Assembly: GCA_002425245.1 (NCBI GenBank)
Contig: DILW01000015.1
Span: forward strand, 5,432-69,431
Origin: Betaproteobacteria bacterium UBA5582
Lineage (GTDB): Bacteria > Pseudomonadota > Gammaproteobacteria > Burkholderiales > Rhodocyclaceae
Direction of reading: 5' to 3'
DNA length: 64,000 nucleotides
The notes under the pieces were generated by a model. That model was not told the origin of the DNA and searched no databases. It saw only the letters and a program-made list of their open reading frames with translations. A program made the position numbers and the translations under genes. The number at the start of each line of letters is the position of its first letter. Positions within the stretch are counted from its first letter, which is position 1. Below, piece after piece: positions 18,303-28,198 of this stretch.

Positions 18303-18368
18303 TGACCGACGGACGAGGGGGAAACCCCCTCTGGCTGAGGAAATTACCCGGTTTTACCGGGACGGTCA
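18303..18368. other. Three-stem (multibranch) palindromic element near the 3' side of glnB
   Basis: An outer stem TGACCG (18303-18308) with CGGTCA (18363-18368) encloses two perfect hairpins: GAGGGGG/CCCCCTC (18315-18321 with 18325-18331, loop AAA) and CCCGGT/ACCGGG (18347-18352 with 18356-18361, loop TTT). The symmetry means it can fold as RNA or DNA from either strand. It lies 66 bases beyond the glnB stop and lacks a T-run. It could be a non-canonical terminator pair, an mRNA 3'-end stabiliser or a small structured RNA. Confidence 0.5.
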
Positions 18369-18433
18369 AACGGTTTGCTCAGGTTTTGCGCAAATAAATG
18401 CCAAGCGGGAATTTTCGGGATGGGCGCAGGCGC

Positions 18434-18772
18434 TCAGATCGCCGCTTCGTTGGTTTCGCCGGTACGGATGCGAACGACCTGCTCTACTGCAGTGACGAAG
18501 ATCTTGCCGTCACCGATCTTGCCGGTGCGCGCCGCCTTGACAATGGCATCGATGGCCGGATCGACCTGCTCGGTGGTGACGACGATTTCGATCTTGATCT
18601 TGGGCAGAAAATCGACAACGTACTCGGCACCGCGATAGAGCTCGGTATGGCCTTTCTGGCGGCCGAACCCCTTGACTTCGGTAACCGTCAGGCCGGTGAT
18701 CCCGACTTCGGACAGGGCTTCACGGACTTCGTCGAGCTTGAACGGCTTGATGATGGCTTCGATTTTTTTCAT
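18434..18772 (-). CDS. glnB: PII nitrogen-regulatory protein GlnB
   Basis: A 112-residue PII signal protein that senses 2-oxoglutarate and ATP/ADP and is uridylylated by GlnD. The T-loop GHTELYRGAEYVVDFLPK carries the modifiable Tyr51. The B-loop TGKIGDGKIFV and the C-terminal signature RIRTGETNEAAI are complete. The N-terminus MKKIEAIIKPFKLDEVREAL is closer to GlnB than GlnK, and no amtB follows. ATG 18772 is preceded by AGAAGGGG, a strong ribosome-binding site. It is 28 bases downstream of nadE and probably co-transcribed with it. Confidence 0.93.
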   Translation of the reverse strand: MKKIEAIIKPFKLDEVREALSEVGITGLTVTEVKGFGRQKGHTELYRGAEYVVDFLPKIKIEIVVTTEQVDPAIDAIVKAARTGKIGDGKIFVTAVEQVVRIRTGETNEAAI

Positions 18773-18800
18773 GTTGAATACCCCTTCTCTCTGTGTAATC

Positions 18801-20417
<1,617 letters not shown>

Positions 20418-20418
20418 C

Positions 20419-20967
20419 TTAGTAGTTCGGCTTGTCTTTCGCGTCGTTGTAACGCTGAACGCCGGCCATGACTTCTTCGCGGGCGGCGTCAATGCCCTGC
20501 CAACCATTGACCTTGACCCACTTGCCCGGTTCCAGGTCCTTGTAGTGTTCGAAGAAGTGCGCGATCTGCTGACGCAGCAGTTCCGGCGTGTCTTCGAAGG
20601 TCTTGACATCGTTGTACAGCGGGGTCAGCTTGGACACCGGCACGGCGAGCAGCTTGGCATCTTCGCCACCTTCGTCGGTCATCGACAGCTGGCCGAGCGG
20701 ACGGCAACGGACGACGACGCCCGGCGGCAGCGGGAAGGGGCTCATCACCAGCACGTCGACCGGATCGCCGTCGCCGGCGATGGTGTGCGGAATGTAGCCG
20801 TAGTTGCACGGATAGTGCATGGCGGTAGACATGAAGCGGTCGACGAAGATGGCGCCGCTATCCTTGTCGACTTCGTACTTGACCGGGTCGGAATGGGCGG
20901 TGATCTCGATGATCACGTTGAAATCGTCGGGGAGGGACTTGCCGGAAGGAACGTTGTTAAGAGCCAT
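20419..20967 (-). CDS. ppa: Soluble inorganic pyrophosphatase (family I)
   Basis: A 182-residue cytoplasmic pyrophosphatase, near the E. coli length of 176. The family I signature with the metal-binding aspartates is present (AGDGDPVDVLVM), along with VIIEITAHSDPVKYEVDK and the substrate-binding GWQGIDAAREEV region. An AGAG sequence precedes ATG 20967. It is the first gene of ppa-nadE-glnB and would pull forward the pyrophosphate-releasing NadE reaction. The genome also encodes the membrane pyrophosphatase HppA nearby, so soluble and energy-conserving routes coexist. Confidence 0.95.
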   Translation of the reverse strand: MALNNVPSGKSLPDDFNVIIEITAHSDPVKYEVDKDSGAIFVDRFMSTAMHYPCNYGYIPHTIAGDGDPVDVLVMSPFPLPPGVVVRCRPLGQLSMTDEGGEDAKLLAVPVSKLTPLYNDVKTFEDTPELLRQQIAHFFEHYKDLEPGKWVKVNGWQGIDAAREEVMAGVQRYNDAKDKPNY

Positions 20968-21006
20968 TATTATCTCTGCGATTAGGTTTGAAAAAGAAGC
21001 CTTCAG

Positions 21007-21012
21007 ATTATA
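21007..21012 (-). promoter_or_regulatory. -10 element of the ppa-nadE-glnB operon
   Basis: A perfect TATAAT on the minus strand lies 40 bases before the ppa start codon, in a locally AT-rich 63-base spacer. No good -35 hexamer is visible at 16-18 bases, so activation or an extended contact may be needed. Confidence 0.45.
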
Positions 21013-21030
21013 ACTTGCCAGACTACGGGA

Positions 21031-21816
21031 TCATTGCCAGGCAGCAAGAAACTCGCGCCAGTGCGGCGCATCGATTTTCGCCAGCTGGGCCTTGATGAAA
21101 GCCTGTTCGGCAAGCTCCTCATCGGCGTCCAACTCACCGCGCATCCGCCGGAAACGATTGTAGACCAGGTAGGTATTGACCACGTCGGTCTCGCAGTAAT
21201 CGCGGATGTCGGCAGCCTGGCCGGCCTGCCAGGCGTCCCAGACCTTGCTCCCGTCCATGCCGAGCTTGCCGGGAAAGCCGAACAGCTTGGCCAGTTCGTC
21301 GAGCGGCGCGTTGGCGCGGCCGTTGTACATCGCCAGCAGGTCCATCAGGTCGAGGTGACGGGTGTGGTAGCGGCTGATGTAGTTGTTCCACTTGAAGTCG
21401 CGCGAATCGGCGTAGTCGCCGTCGCCCATGTCCCAGTAGCGCGGCGCCGTGACGCCGTGCAGCATGCCGCGGTAGTGCAGCACCGGCAGGTCGAAGCCGC
21501 CGCCGTTCCAGGAGACAATCTGCGGCGTGAATTTCTCGATGCCGTCAAAGAAGCGCTGGATGATCGCGCCTTCGTCGAGATCGGGCTCGGCCAGCGACCA
21601 CACGCGGAAACCGTCGAGCGTGCGCAGTACGCAGGAGATGGCGACGATGCGCTGCAGGTGCAGCGGCAGGAAATCGCTGCCGTTCTTCGCCCGACGCTGC
21701 TGGAAGGCGAGTTCGGCGACTTCGGCGTCGGACAATTCGGCCGGCAGCTCGTTGATCCGGCGCAGGCCGGCAACGTCGGGAATGGTCTCGATGTCGAAGA
21801 CAAGGACCGGCTTCAT
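21031..21816 (-). CDS. Predicted 3'-5' exonuclease related to DNA polymerase B proofreading domains
   Basis: A 261-residue DEDD-fold nuclease. ExoI is FDIETIP (the first Asp and Glu), ExoII is SWNGGGFDLPVLHYR and ExoIII is ADIRDYCETDVVNTYLVY, giving the four acidic metal ligands. This matches the PolB-like predicted exonuclease family (Pfam DUF2/Rv_p_exonuclease type). Its ATG overlaps the cysM stop as ATGA, so it is the distal gene of a run that begins far upstream with rpsA/ihfB or lapA. The substrate in the cell is unknown. Confidence 0.83.
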   Translation of the reverse strand: MKPVLVFDIETIPDVAGLRRINELPAELSDAEVAELAFQQRRAKNGSDFLPLHLQRIVAISCVLRTLDGFRVWSLAEPDLDEGAIIQRFFDGIEKFTPQIVSWNGGGFDLPVLHYRGMLHGVTAPRYWDMGDGDYADSRDFKWNNYISRYHTRHLDLMDLLAMYNGRANAPLDELAKLFGFPGKLGMDGSKVWDAWQAGQAADIRDYCETDVVNTYLVYNRFRRMRGELDADEELAEQAFIKAQLAKIDAPHWREFLAAWQ

Positions 21817-22712
21817 GCAGGAAAGACGCCAGTCGACAGGTAGCGGTCGCCGCGATCGCAGACGATCGAGACGATAGTCGCATTCTCGACCTGGGCGGCG
21901 ATGCGCAGCGCCACGGCGAGCGCGCCGCCGGACGAGATGCCGGCGAAGATGCCTTCCTCGACGGCGAGCCGCCGGGTCATCGCCTCGGCGTCAGCCTGGC
22001 TGACGTATTCGATGCGGTCGACGTTGGTCGGCGCATAGATCTTCGGCAGGTAGGCTTCCGGCCACTTGCGGATGCCGGGAATCTGGCTGCCCTCTTCCGG
22101 CTGGCAGCCGACGATGGTGATCGCCGGGTTCATTTCCTTGAGGTAGCGGCTGGTACCCATGATGGTGCCGGTGGTGCCCATGCTGGAAACGAAATGGGTG
22201 ATGCGCCCGCCGGTGTCGCGCCAGATTTCCGGGCCGGTGCCTTCGTAGTGGGCAACCGGGTTGTCCGGGTTGGCGAACTGGTCGAGGATGATGCCCTTGC
22301 CTTCGTCGCGCATGCGTTCGGCGACGTCGCGGCACAGTTCCATGCCGCCGTCCTTGGGCGTCAGCACCAGTTCGGCGCCGTAGGCGCGCATGCTCTGGCG
22401 GCGCTCGATGCTCTGGTTCTCGGGCATCACCAGGATCATCTTGTAGCCCTTGATCGCCGCCGCCATGGCCAGCGCGATGCCGGTGTTGCCGGAAGTCGCC
22501 TCGATCAACGTGTCGCCCGGCTTGATGTCGCCGCGCGCTTCGGCGCGCTGGATCATCGACAGCGCCGGCCGATCCTTGACCGAACCGGCCGGGTTGTTGC
22601 CTTCGAGCTTGGCCAGGATGACATTGCCGCGCGCGTCGTTGATGGCACCGGGAATGCGCTGCAGGCGAACCAGCGGCGTGTTTCCGACAAAATCCTGCAG
22701 GGTTTTATACAT
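21813..22712 (-). CDS. cysM: Cysteine synthase B
   Basis: A 299-residue PLP enzyme converting O-acetylserine and sulfide (or thiosulfate) to cysteine or S-sulfocysteine. The PLP lysine lies in EGNNPAGSVKDRPA, and the phosphate-binding loop is EATSGNTGIALAMAA. The N-terminal VGNTPLVRLQRI and the length (about 300) fit CysM better than the longer CysK. It overlaps hldD by eight bases and the exonuclease by four. The hldD-cysM adjacency is common in betaproteobacteria. It complements the cysDN genes at the start of the window. Confidence 0.93.
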   Translation of the reverse strand: MYKTLQDFVGNTPLVRLQRIPGAINDARGNVILAKLEGNNPAGSVKDRPALSMIQRAEARGDIKPGDTLIEATSGNTGIALAMAAAIKGYKMILVMPENQSIERRQSMRAYGAELVLTPKDGGMELCRDVAERMRDEGKGIILDQFANPDNPVAHYEGTGPEIWRDTGGRITHFVSSMGTTGTIMGTSRYLKEMNPAITIVGCQPEEGSQIPGIRKWPEAYLPKIYAPTNVDRIEYVSQADAEAMTRRLAVEEGIFAGISSGGALAVALRIAAQVENATIVSIVCDRGDRYLSTGVFPA

Positions 22713-23703
22713 GGGCGTGCAACCAGTCGATATATTGGGAAACGCCCTCCTCGACCGTCGCCATCGGCGCGTCGTAGCCGGCCTCGCGCAGCTTGGTGAG
22801 ATCCGCCTGCGTGAACGCCTGGTACTTGCCCTTCAAGGCCTCGGGGAAGGCGATGTATTCGAGCAAACCCTGTGCCCGCAGTTCCGCCAGACCGAGAGAT
22901 TCTTCGCCCCTGGCCTTGCGGCAGCCGTTGACCGCGGCCACGGCGACATCGTTGAAGCTCTGCGCGCGGCCGGAACCGAGGTTGAAGATGCCGGACTTTT
23001 CCGGGTGGTCGAGGAAGAACAGATTCACCTTGGCGACGTCGCCGACGAAGACGAAATCGCGCATCTGGCCACCGTTCTCGTAGCCGTGCGAGCCCTCGAA
23101 CAGCTTGACCTTGCCGTCGGCGCGGAACTGGTTGAAGTTGTGGAAGGCGACCGAGGCCATCCGCCCCTTGTGGCTCTCGCGCGGGCCATAGACGTTGAAG
23201 TAGCGGAAACCGACGATCTGCGACGACGGATCCTTGGCGAGACGCTGGCGGACGATCTGGTCGAACAGGAACTTCGAGTAGCCATAGACGTTCAGCGGCC
23301 CCTCGAACTCGCGTTCCTCGCGGAAGACGCTGGAGGCGCCGTAGGTCGCCGCCGACGAGGCGTAGAGGAACTGGACGTCCTGATCGAGGCACCAGTCGAG
23401 CAGGATGCTGGAGTAACGGAAGTTGTTCTCCATCATGTAGCGGCCGTCGGTCTCCATGGTGTCGGAGCAGGCGCCCTCGTGGAAGATGGCTTCGACGTCA
23501 CCGTCGAAATGGCCGGCCTGGATGCGGTCGATGAAGTCCTGCTTGTCGATGTAATCGACGATCTCGCAGTCGATCAGGTTCTTGAACTTCTCGGCCTTGC
23601 TCAGGTTGTCGACGGCGATGATCTTGGTCACGCCGCGTTCGTTCAAAGCCTTGACGATGTTGGAACCGATAAACCCGGCGGCGCCGGTGACGATGGTCTT
23701 CAT
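22705..23703 (-). CDS. hldD: ADP-L-glycero-D-manno-heptose 6-epimerase
   Basis: A 332-residue extended SDR enzyme that makes the heptose donor for the LPS inner core. The NADP-binding motif is VTGAAGFIGSNIVKALN, the catalytic Tyr-Lys pair is in NVYGYSKFLFDQIV, and the typical FRYFNVYGPRESHKGRMASV segment is present. It acts after the kinase encoded by the next upstream gene (nine-base gap). Its end overlaps cysM by eight bases. Confidence 0.95.
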   Translation of the reverse strand: MKTIVTGAAGFIGSNIVKALNERGVTKIIAVDNLSKAEKFKNLIDCEIVDYIDKQDFIDRIQAGHFDGDVEAIFHEGACSDTMETDGRYMMENNFRYSSILLDWCLDQDVQFLYASSAATYGASSVFREEREFEGPLNVYGYSKFLFDQIVRQRLAKDPSSQIVGFRYFNVYGPRESHKGRMASVAFHNFNQFRADGKVKLFEGSHGYENGGQMRDFVFVGDVAKVNLFFLDHPEKSGIFNLGSGRAQSFNDVAVAAVNGCRKARGEESLGLAELRAQGLLEYIAFPEALKGKYQAFTQADLTKLREAGYDAPMATVEEGVSQYIDWLHAHV

Positions 23704-23712
23704 CTCTTCTCC

Positions 23713-24639
23713 TTAGAAGGCGCCCGCGATTTCGTCACGGGTGACGACAGCGGTACCCAGCTTGCCGACGACGATGCCGGCAGCGATGTTGGCGATGCGG
23801 ATGGCTTCGGCCCAGTCGGCACCGGCGGCAAGCATGACGGCCAGAGTGGCGATGACGGTATCGCCGGCACCGGAAACGTCGAAGACTTCGCGCGCCTGCG
23901 CCGCCTGGTGGAAAGTCTGGCCGTCGGCAAAAAGGGTCATCCCCTCCTCGCTGCGGGTGACCAGCAGGGCTTCCAGGCCGAGTTCGCCGCGCAGCTTGTC
24001 GGCCTTGGCGAACAGCACCTCTTCCGAAGCCCAGCGGCCGACGACGTCGCGCAACTCCGAGCGGTTCGGCGTGATCACCGTCGCCCCGGCGTACTTGCCC
24101 CATTCGTCGCCCTTCGGGTCGACCAGCACCGGCTTGGCGGCAGCCCGGGCGAGCTCGATCATCTCGGCGATGTGGGTGAGACCGCCCTTGCCGTAATCGG
24201 ACAGGATGACGATGTCGCAGTCGGCCAGCCGGCGCTCGAACTCGGCCAGCTTGGCCTGCAGGATTTCATGCGAGGGCGTGGTTTCGAAATCGATGCGCAG
24301 CAACTGCTGCTGGCGGCCGATGACGCGCAGCTTGACCGTGGTGTCGATCTGGCGGTCGACCTGCAGGTCGGCGGCGATTCCCTCGGCGGCCAGCAGGCGA
24401 CGCAGCGAACTGCCGGCATCGTCGTCGCCGACCACCGACAACAAGGTGGTCTGCGCGCCCAGCGAAGCGGCATTGCGGGCGACGTTGGCGGCACCGCCGA
24501 GGCGCTCTTCCATGCGCTCGACCTTGACCACCGGCACCGGCGCTTCCGGCGAAATCCGGCTGACCTCGCCGAACCAGTAGCGGTCCAGCATCACGTCGCC
24601 GACGACAAGCAGGCGCACCTGCGAGAGTTTTTCGAGCAT
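23713..24639 (-). CDS. rfaE1: D-glycero-beta-D-manno-heptose-7-phosphate kinase (HldE kinase domain only)
   Basis: A 308-residue PfkB/ribokinase-type sugar kinase corresponding to the N-terminal half of bifunctional HldE. It starts MLEKLSQVRLLVVGDVMLDRY, contains RISPEAPVPVVKVERMEERLGGAANVA and ends with the PfkB signature DVSGAGDTVIATLAV (catalytic Asp). The adenylyltransferase half (RfaE2) is not fused and not visible in the window, so it must be encoded elsewhere. ATG 24639 with a nearby AGGA is preferred to an in-frame start at 24816, which would lie inside lapB. Confidence 0.93.
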   Translation of the reverse strand: MLEKLSQVRLLVVGDVMLDRYWFGEVSRISPEAPVPVVKVERMEERLGGAANVARNAASLGAQTTLLSVVGDDDAGSSLRRLLAAEGIAADLQVDRQIDTTVKLRVIGRQQQLLRIDFETTPSHEILQAKLAEFERRLADCDIVILSDYGKGGLTHIAEMIELARAAAKPVLVDPKGDEWGKYAGATVITPNRSELRDVVGRWASEEVLFAKADKLRGELGLEALLVTRSEEGMTLFADGQTFHQAAQAREVFDVSGAGDTVIATLAVMLAAGADWAEAIRIANIAAGIVVGKLGTAVVTRDEIAGAF

Positions 24640-24646
24640 CGAAGTC

Positions 24647-25819
24647 CTACAGGGATTGATCGAATTCTTCGCCGCGGCGCGGCGGGTTGGTTTCCCAGCC
24701 GCCGCAGGCCGGACAACGCCAGTAGAACTGGCGCGCCTTGAAGCCGCAATTATTGCACCGATAACGCGACAGGCGGCGGGTATAGGCCTGGACGATGGTC
24801 TTGGCCAACTCGACATCGCCGCGCACTTCCGGCGAGGCCAGCGGCAGCCGGGCGCTCATCAGTTTTTCCAGGCCGAGCAAGGTCGGATTGCGCTGCAGCT
24901 CGGCCCGCACCAGGCGGTAGGCCGCCTCGTTGCCCTGGCTTTCGAGCACCAGTTGATAGACCACATCGAGCAGATCGAGCGAAGGGTAGTGTTCGAGGTA
25001 GCCACTGAGCAGTGCAATACCTTCGTCGCGGCGCGACAGCTTGCGATAGGCTTCCAGCAGACGCTGGGCGACCAGCGACAGGTAGGCGGGATCCTGCTGC
25101 TCGATGCCCTGCCAGACGGCAATCGCTTCTTCGGTCTTGCCTTCCTGGGCGAGCAGGTCGCCGAGCAGCATGCTGGCGCGCACGCACTTGCGGTTCTCCT
25201 GCATCGCCACATCGAGGTAGGCCCGCGCCGAGTCGGTACGCGAACGCATGATTTCGCCGGCAGCGAGTTCGCAGTAGTACTCGGCAATTTCCTTGTGGGT
25301 GGCCACATCGGGCAATTCGCGGGCGATCTCGATCGCCTTCTGCCACTCCTTGCCCAGCTGGTAGATTTCCAGCAGCGAACGCTTGGCGTCGGCCTCACGG
25401 GCGCTGCCGAGCAGTTTGTTGAAAATCTCCTCGGCACGGTCGAGCAGGCCGGCCTTGAGAAAGTCCTGGCCGAGTTCGACCATCGCCTGCAGACGGTGCT
25501 TTTCCTCGATGTCGGTGAGCCCCAGCAGGTTCTGGTGCATGCGGATCGCCCGCTCGGTCTCGCCGCGGCGACGGAACAGGTTGCCGAGGGCGAAATGCAG
25601 TTCAACGGTCTGCGAATCGACCTTGGCGACTTCGAGGAAGGAGTCGATGGCCTTGTCCGGCTGCTCGTTGAGCAGGAAATTGAGGCCCTTGAAGTAAGAG
25701 CGCGGCAGGGCGCGCGATTCGTGCACCACCTGGCGCATGTCGACGCGCGCAGCCAGCCAGCCGACGGCGAAAAACACCGGGACCAGCAGCAACTGCCAGT
25801 ATTCGAAAATATCGTTCAT
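24647..25819 (-). CDS. lapB: LPS assembly protein LapB (YciM), TPR and rubredoxin-like domains
   Basis: A 390-residue membrane-anchored regulator that links FtsH proteolysis of LpxC to LPS demand. There is one N-terminal membrane helix (about residues 8-24), then a long array of TPR helices (about 35-350). The C-terminal rubredoxin-like metal site has two Cys-x2-Cys pairs, CNNCGFKARQFYW and CPACGGW. All key elements are present and the length equals E. coli LapB (389). It overlaps lapA by four bases and sits immediately before the heptose genes, consistent with an LPS-biogenesis operon. Confidence 0.93.
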   Translation of the reverse strand: MNDIFEYWQLLLVPVFFAVGWLAARVDMRQVVHESRALPRSYFKGLNFLLNEQPDKAIDSFLEVAKVDSQTVELHFALGNLFRRRGETERAIRMHQNLLGLTDIEEKHRLQAMVELGQDFLKAGLLDRAEEIFNKLLGSAREADAKRSLLEIYQLGKEWQKAIEIARELPDVATHKEIAEYYCELAAGEIMRSRTDSARAYLDVAMQENRKCVRASMLLGDLLAQEGKTEEAIAVWQGIEQQDPAYLSLVAQRLLEAYRKLSRRDEGIALLSGYLEHYPSLDLLDVVYQLVLESQGNEAAYRLVRAELQRNPTLLGLEKLMSARLPLASPEVRGDVELAKTIVQAYTRRLSRYRCNNCGFKARQFYWRCPACGGWETNPPRRGEEFDQSL

Positions 25820-26115
25820 GGATGCGGCGGCGGTGCGTCGGGCACGGGCAGAACGGCGTGTTCAGCCTTGTCCGCGGCACGGCGCAGACGGGACAACTCG
25901 CGCCGCTGGCGGAAAACGACGCCGACCAGCGACAGCACGCCCAGCACCGCTCCGGCGGCGAAGAAGACCAGCAGCAGGATGACCAGCGGAGCCTGCCATT
26001 GGTATTCGAGCACCAGATTCAGGGTGACCGGCGCCGTGTTCTGGATGGCAAAGACGACCAGAAAGGCAAAGATGATGAACCGCAGAAACCAGGTAAGCGC
26101 TGTCATGACATTCAA
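25816..26115 (-). CDS. lapA: LapA-like small membrane protein
   Basis: A 99-residue protein of the LapA/DUF1049 family. Two membrane helices (about 8-28 and 43-65) flank the conserved FAIQNTAPVTLNLVLE segment, followed by a basic, coiled-coil-like tail (RRELSRLRRAADKAE). It is partner to LapB in LPS control. The start is ATG 26115 or ATG 26106 (MTALTWF); neither has a clear Shine-Dalgarno, and a strong terminator hairpin ends just three bases upstream of the first. Its stop overlaps the lapB ATG. Confidence 0.88.
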   Translation of the reverse strand: MNVMTALTWFLRFIIFAFLVVFAIQNTAPVTLNLVLEYQWQAPLVILLLVFFAAGAVLGVLSLVGVVFRQRRELSRLRRAADKAEHAVLPVPDAPPPHP

Positions 26116-26117
26116 TG

Positions 26118-26144
26118 AAAAGGGGCAGTGAAACTCACTGCCCC
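26118..26144 (-). terminator. Strong hairpin terminator between ihfB and lapA
   Basis: A perfect 10-base stem pairs TCACTGCCCC (26135-26144) with GGGGCAGTGA (26122-26131) around a three-base loop. On the minus strand it is followed by TTTT (26121-26118). It begins 30 bases past the ihfB stop and ends directly at the lapA start region. It probably terminates most rpsA-ihfB transcripts and leaves lapA to readthrough. Confidence 0.8.
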
Positions 26145-26173
26145 GAATCTACCACATTGGGCCAAGCCCGGCT

Positions 26174-26458
26174 TCAGATCGACTGATCGACCCGCTCGCG
26201 CAGTTCCTTGCCAGCCTTGAAATGGGGAACCCACTTCGCCGGCACGCTGACCTTGTCCCCGGATTTCGGGTTACGTCCAACGCGCGGCGGCCGGTAATTG
26301 AGCGCAAAGCTGCCAAATCCGCGGATCTCGATGCGGTCCCCGCGCACCAGCGCTTCGGACATCGCATCGAGAATCATCTTGACTGCGAAATCGGCATCCT
26401 TCGCCACCAGTTGGGGAAAGCGTTCCGCCAGCCGGGCGATGAGCTCGGATTTGGTCAT
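26174..26458 (-). CDS. ihfB: Integration host factor subunit beta
   Basis: A 94-residue DNA-bending protein of the HU/IHF family. It begins MTKSELIARLAERFPQL, keeps the signature GFGSFALNYRPPRVGRNPKSG with the DNA-intercalating Pro in the beta-arm, and ends VPHFKAGKELRERVDQ. It pairs with IhfA encoded elsewhere. It is 12 bases downstream of rpsA; the rpsA-ihfB pairing is conserved across proteobacteria. Confidence 0.96.
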   Translation of the reverse strand: MTKSELIARLAERFPQLVAKDADFAVKMILDAMSEALVRGDRIEIRGFGSFALNYRPPRVGRNPKSGDKVSVPAKWVPHFKAGKELRERVDQSI

Positions 26459-26470
26459 GTCGCCTGCCTA

Positions 26471-28147
26471 TCAGCCTTGCTGGTTCAGCTTGGCCTTGAG
26501 CAGGGCACCAAGGTTGGTCGTACCGGTAGCGGCGGAAGTGTCGGCAGAGAACTTCTGCATCGCTTCGTGCTGTTCGGCTTGGTCCTTGGCCTTGATCGAC
26601 AGGTTGATGCCGCGGGTCTTGCGATCCACGTTGATAATCATCGCTTCGATCTCGTCACCCACCTTCAGGTGTTGCGACAGGTCTTCGGTACGCTCGCGGG
26701 AGAACTCGGAGGCACGCAGGTAGGCTTCGTTGTCGCCGTCCAGGGTAACCACGGCGCCACGGGCGTCGACCGACTTGACGGTGCCGCGGACGATGCTGTT
26801 CTTCTCGTGCGTGGCGATGAAGTTGGCGTACGGATCACCGTCGAGCTGCTTAATGCCCAGGGAGATGCGTTCCTTCTCGACGTCGATGCCGAGAACCACG
26901 GCTTCGACTTCGTCACCCTTCTTGAAGTTGCGGATGGCTTCTTCGCCGGTCGCCGACCAGGACAGGTCGGACAGGTGCACCAGACCATCGATGCCGCCGG
27001 GCAGGCCGATGAAGATACCGAAGTCGGTGATCGACTTGATGGCACCCTTGACCTTGTCGCCCTTCTTCTGGTTCATGGCGAACTCGTCCCACGGATTCGC
27101 CTGGCACTGCTTCATGCCCAGCGAGATGCGGCGACGCTCTTCGTCGATTTCCAGGATCATGACTTCGACTTCGTCGCCGAGCGAGACAACCTTGGACGGG
27201 TGGACGTTCTTGTTGGTCCAGTCCATTTCGGAGACGTGCACCAGGCCTTCGATACCCTGTTCGATTTCGACGAAGCCGCCGTAATCGGTCAGGTTGGTGA
27301 CCTTGCCGAACAGGCGGGTGCCGGCCGGGTAACGGCGGGCAATACCAACCCACGGATCGTCGCCCAGCTGCTTCATGCCCAGCGAGACGCGGTTCTTCTC
27401 GGCGTCGAACTTGAGGATCTTGGCGGTAACTTCGTCACCGACGTTGAGCACTTCGCTCGGGTGACGGACACGGCGCCAGGCCAGGTCGGTGATGTGCAGC
27501 AGGCCATCGATGCCGCCCAGGTCGACGAATGCGCCGTAGTCGGTGATGTTCTTGACGATACCCTTGACGGTGGCACCTTCCTTGAGGTTTTCCATCAGCT
27601 TTTCGCGATCCTTGTCGGCGGTCGCTTCGAGGACGGCACGACGGGACAGGACGACGTTGTTGCGCTTGCGGTCAAGCTTGATGACCTTGAACTCCATGGT
27701 CTTGCCTTCGTACGGCGTGGTGTCCTTGACCGGACGCATGTCGACCAGCGAGCCCGGGAGGAAGGCACGGACGCCGTTGGACATGACGGTGAGACCACCC
27801 TTGACCTTGCCGGTGATGGTGCCGGAAACCAGGGCACCGTCGTTGAGGGCTTGCTCGAGGAAGTTCCAGGAGGCGATGCGCTTGGCGCGATCGCGGGAAA
27901 GACGGGTCGAACCGTAGCCGTCTTCCAGCATTTCAATGGCGACCTGGACGAAATCGCCGATGGCGACTTCAACTTCACCCTGGTCGTTGAGGAATTCTTC
28001 TACGGGAACGTAGGATTCGGATTTCAGGCCAGCGTTGACCACGACGAAATTGTGGTCGATGCCCACCACTTCAGCAGTGATGACTTCGCCTTGACGCATT
28101 TCCTGGCGGGCCAGGGATTCTTCAAAAAGTTGAGCAAAAGATTCCAT
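26471..28147 (-). CDS. rpsA: 30S ribosomal protein S1
   Basis: A 558-residue protein with six S1/OB-fold RNA-binding repeats, the size and layout of proteobacterial S1. Clear repeat cores include VKGIVKNITDYGAFVDLGG, LFGKVTNLTDYGGFVEIEQ and VKGAIKSITDFGIFIGLPG. It recruits mRNA to the 30S subunit. It follows the aroA-cmk fusion after 51 bases, keeping the cmk-rpsA-ihfB order found in E. coli and Pseudomonas. Confidence 0.97.
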   Translation of the reverse strand: MESFAQLFEESLARQEMRQGEVITAEVVGIDHNFVVVNAGLKSESYVPVEEFLNDQGEVEVAIGDFVQVAIEMLEDGYGSTRLSRDRAKRIASWNFLEQALNDGALVSGTITGKVKGGLTVMSNGVRAFLPGSLVDMRPVKDTTPYEGKTMEFKVIKLDRKRNNVVLSRRAVLEATADKDREKLMENLKEGATVKGIVKNITDYGAFVDLGGIDGLLHITDLAWRRVRHPSEVLNVGDEVTAKILKFDAEKNRVSLGMKQLGDDPWVGIARRYPAGTRLFGKVTNLTDYGGFVEIEQGIEGLVHVSEMDWTNKNVHPSKVVSLGDEVEVMILEIDEERRRISLGMKQCQANPWDEFAMNQKKGDKVKGAIKSITDFGIFIGLPGGIDGLVHLSDLSWSATGEEAIRNFKKGDEVEAVVLGIDVEKERISLGIKQLDGDPYANFIATHEKNSIVRGTVKSVDARGAVVTLDGDNEAYLRASEFSRERTEDLSQHLKVGDEIEAMIINVDRKTRGINLSIKAKDQAEQHEAMQKFSADTSAATGTTNLGALLKAKLNQQG

Positions 28148-28198
28148 TACGGAGTGAGTTCCTTGCCACGAATCAGACGACCCGCAGCGGGTTGAAGG

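Larger units (their letters stand above)
17908..18433. other. Non-coding interval between hppA and glnB with several RNA hairpins
   Basis: This is the longest gene-free stretch in the window (526 bases). I see no credible conserved protein on either strand. It holds the hppA leader with a terminator-like hairpin at 17973-18002, a GCACAC/GTGTGC hairpin around 18183-18200, and a compact three-stem element at 18303-18368. A 72-codon frame on the minus strand (18122-17904) has AAGGGGC about 6 bases before its ATG, and its TGA lies inside the hppA ATGATG, but its composition looks random. No tRNA or known riboswitch was recognised. Confidence 0.6.

Noticed and set aside
18220..18495. A 91-codon plus-strand frame in the hppA-glnB interval
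   Set aside because: It runs through the three-stem element and into the glnB coding region antisense, with no ribosome-binding site or recognisable domain.
26222..28195. A 657-codon open frame on the plus strand opposite rpsA
   Set aside because: It is the antisense shadow of the highly codon-biased rpsA gene; the translation is rich in repetitive Asp/Gly/Val and shows no domain, while the minus strand encodes a clear six-repeat S1 protein.
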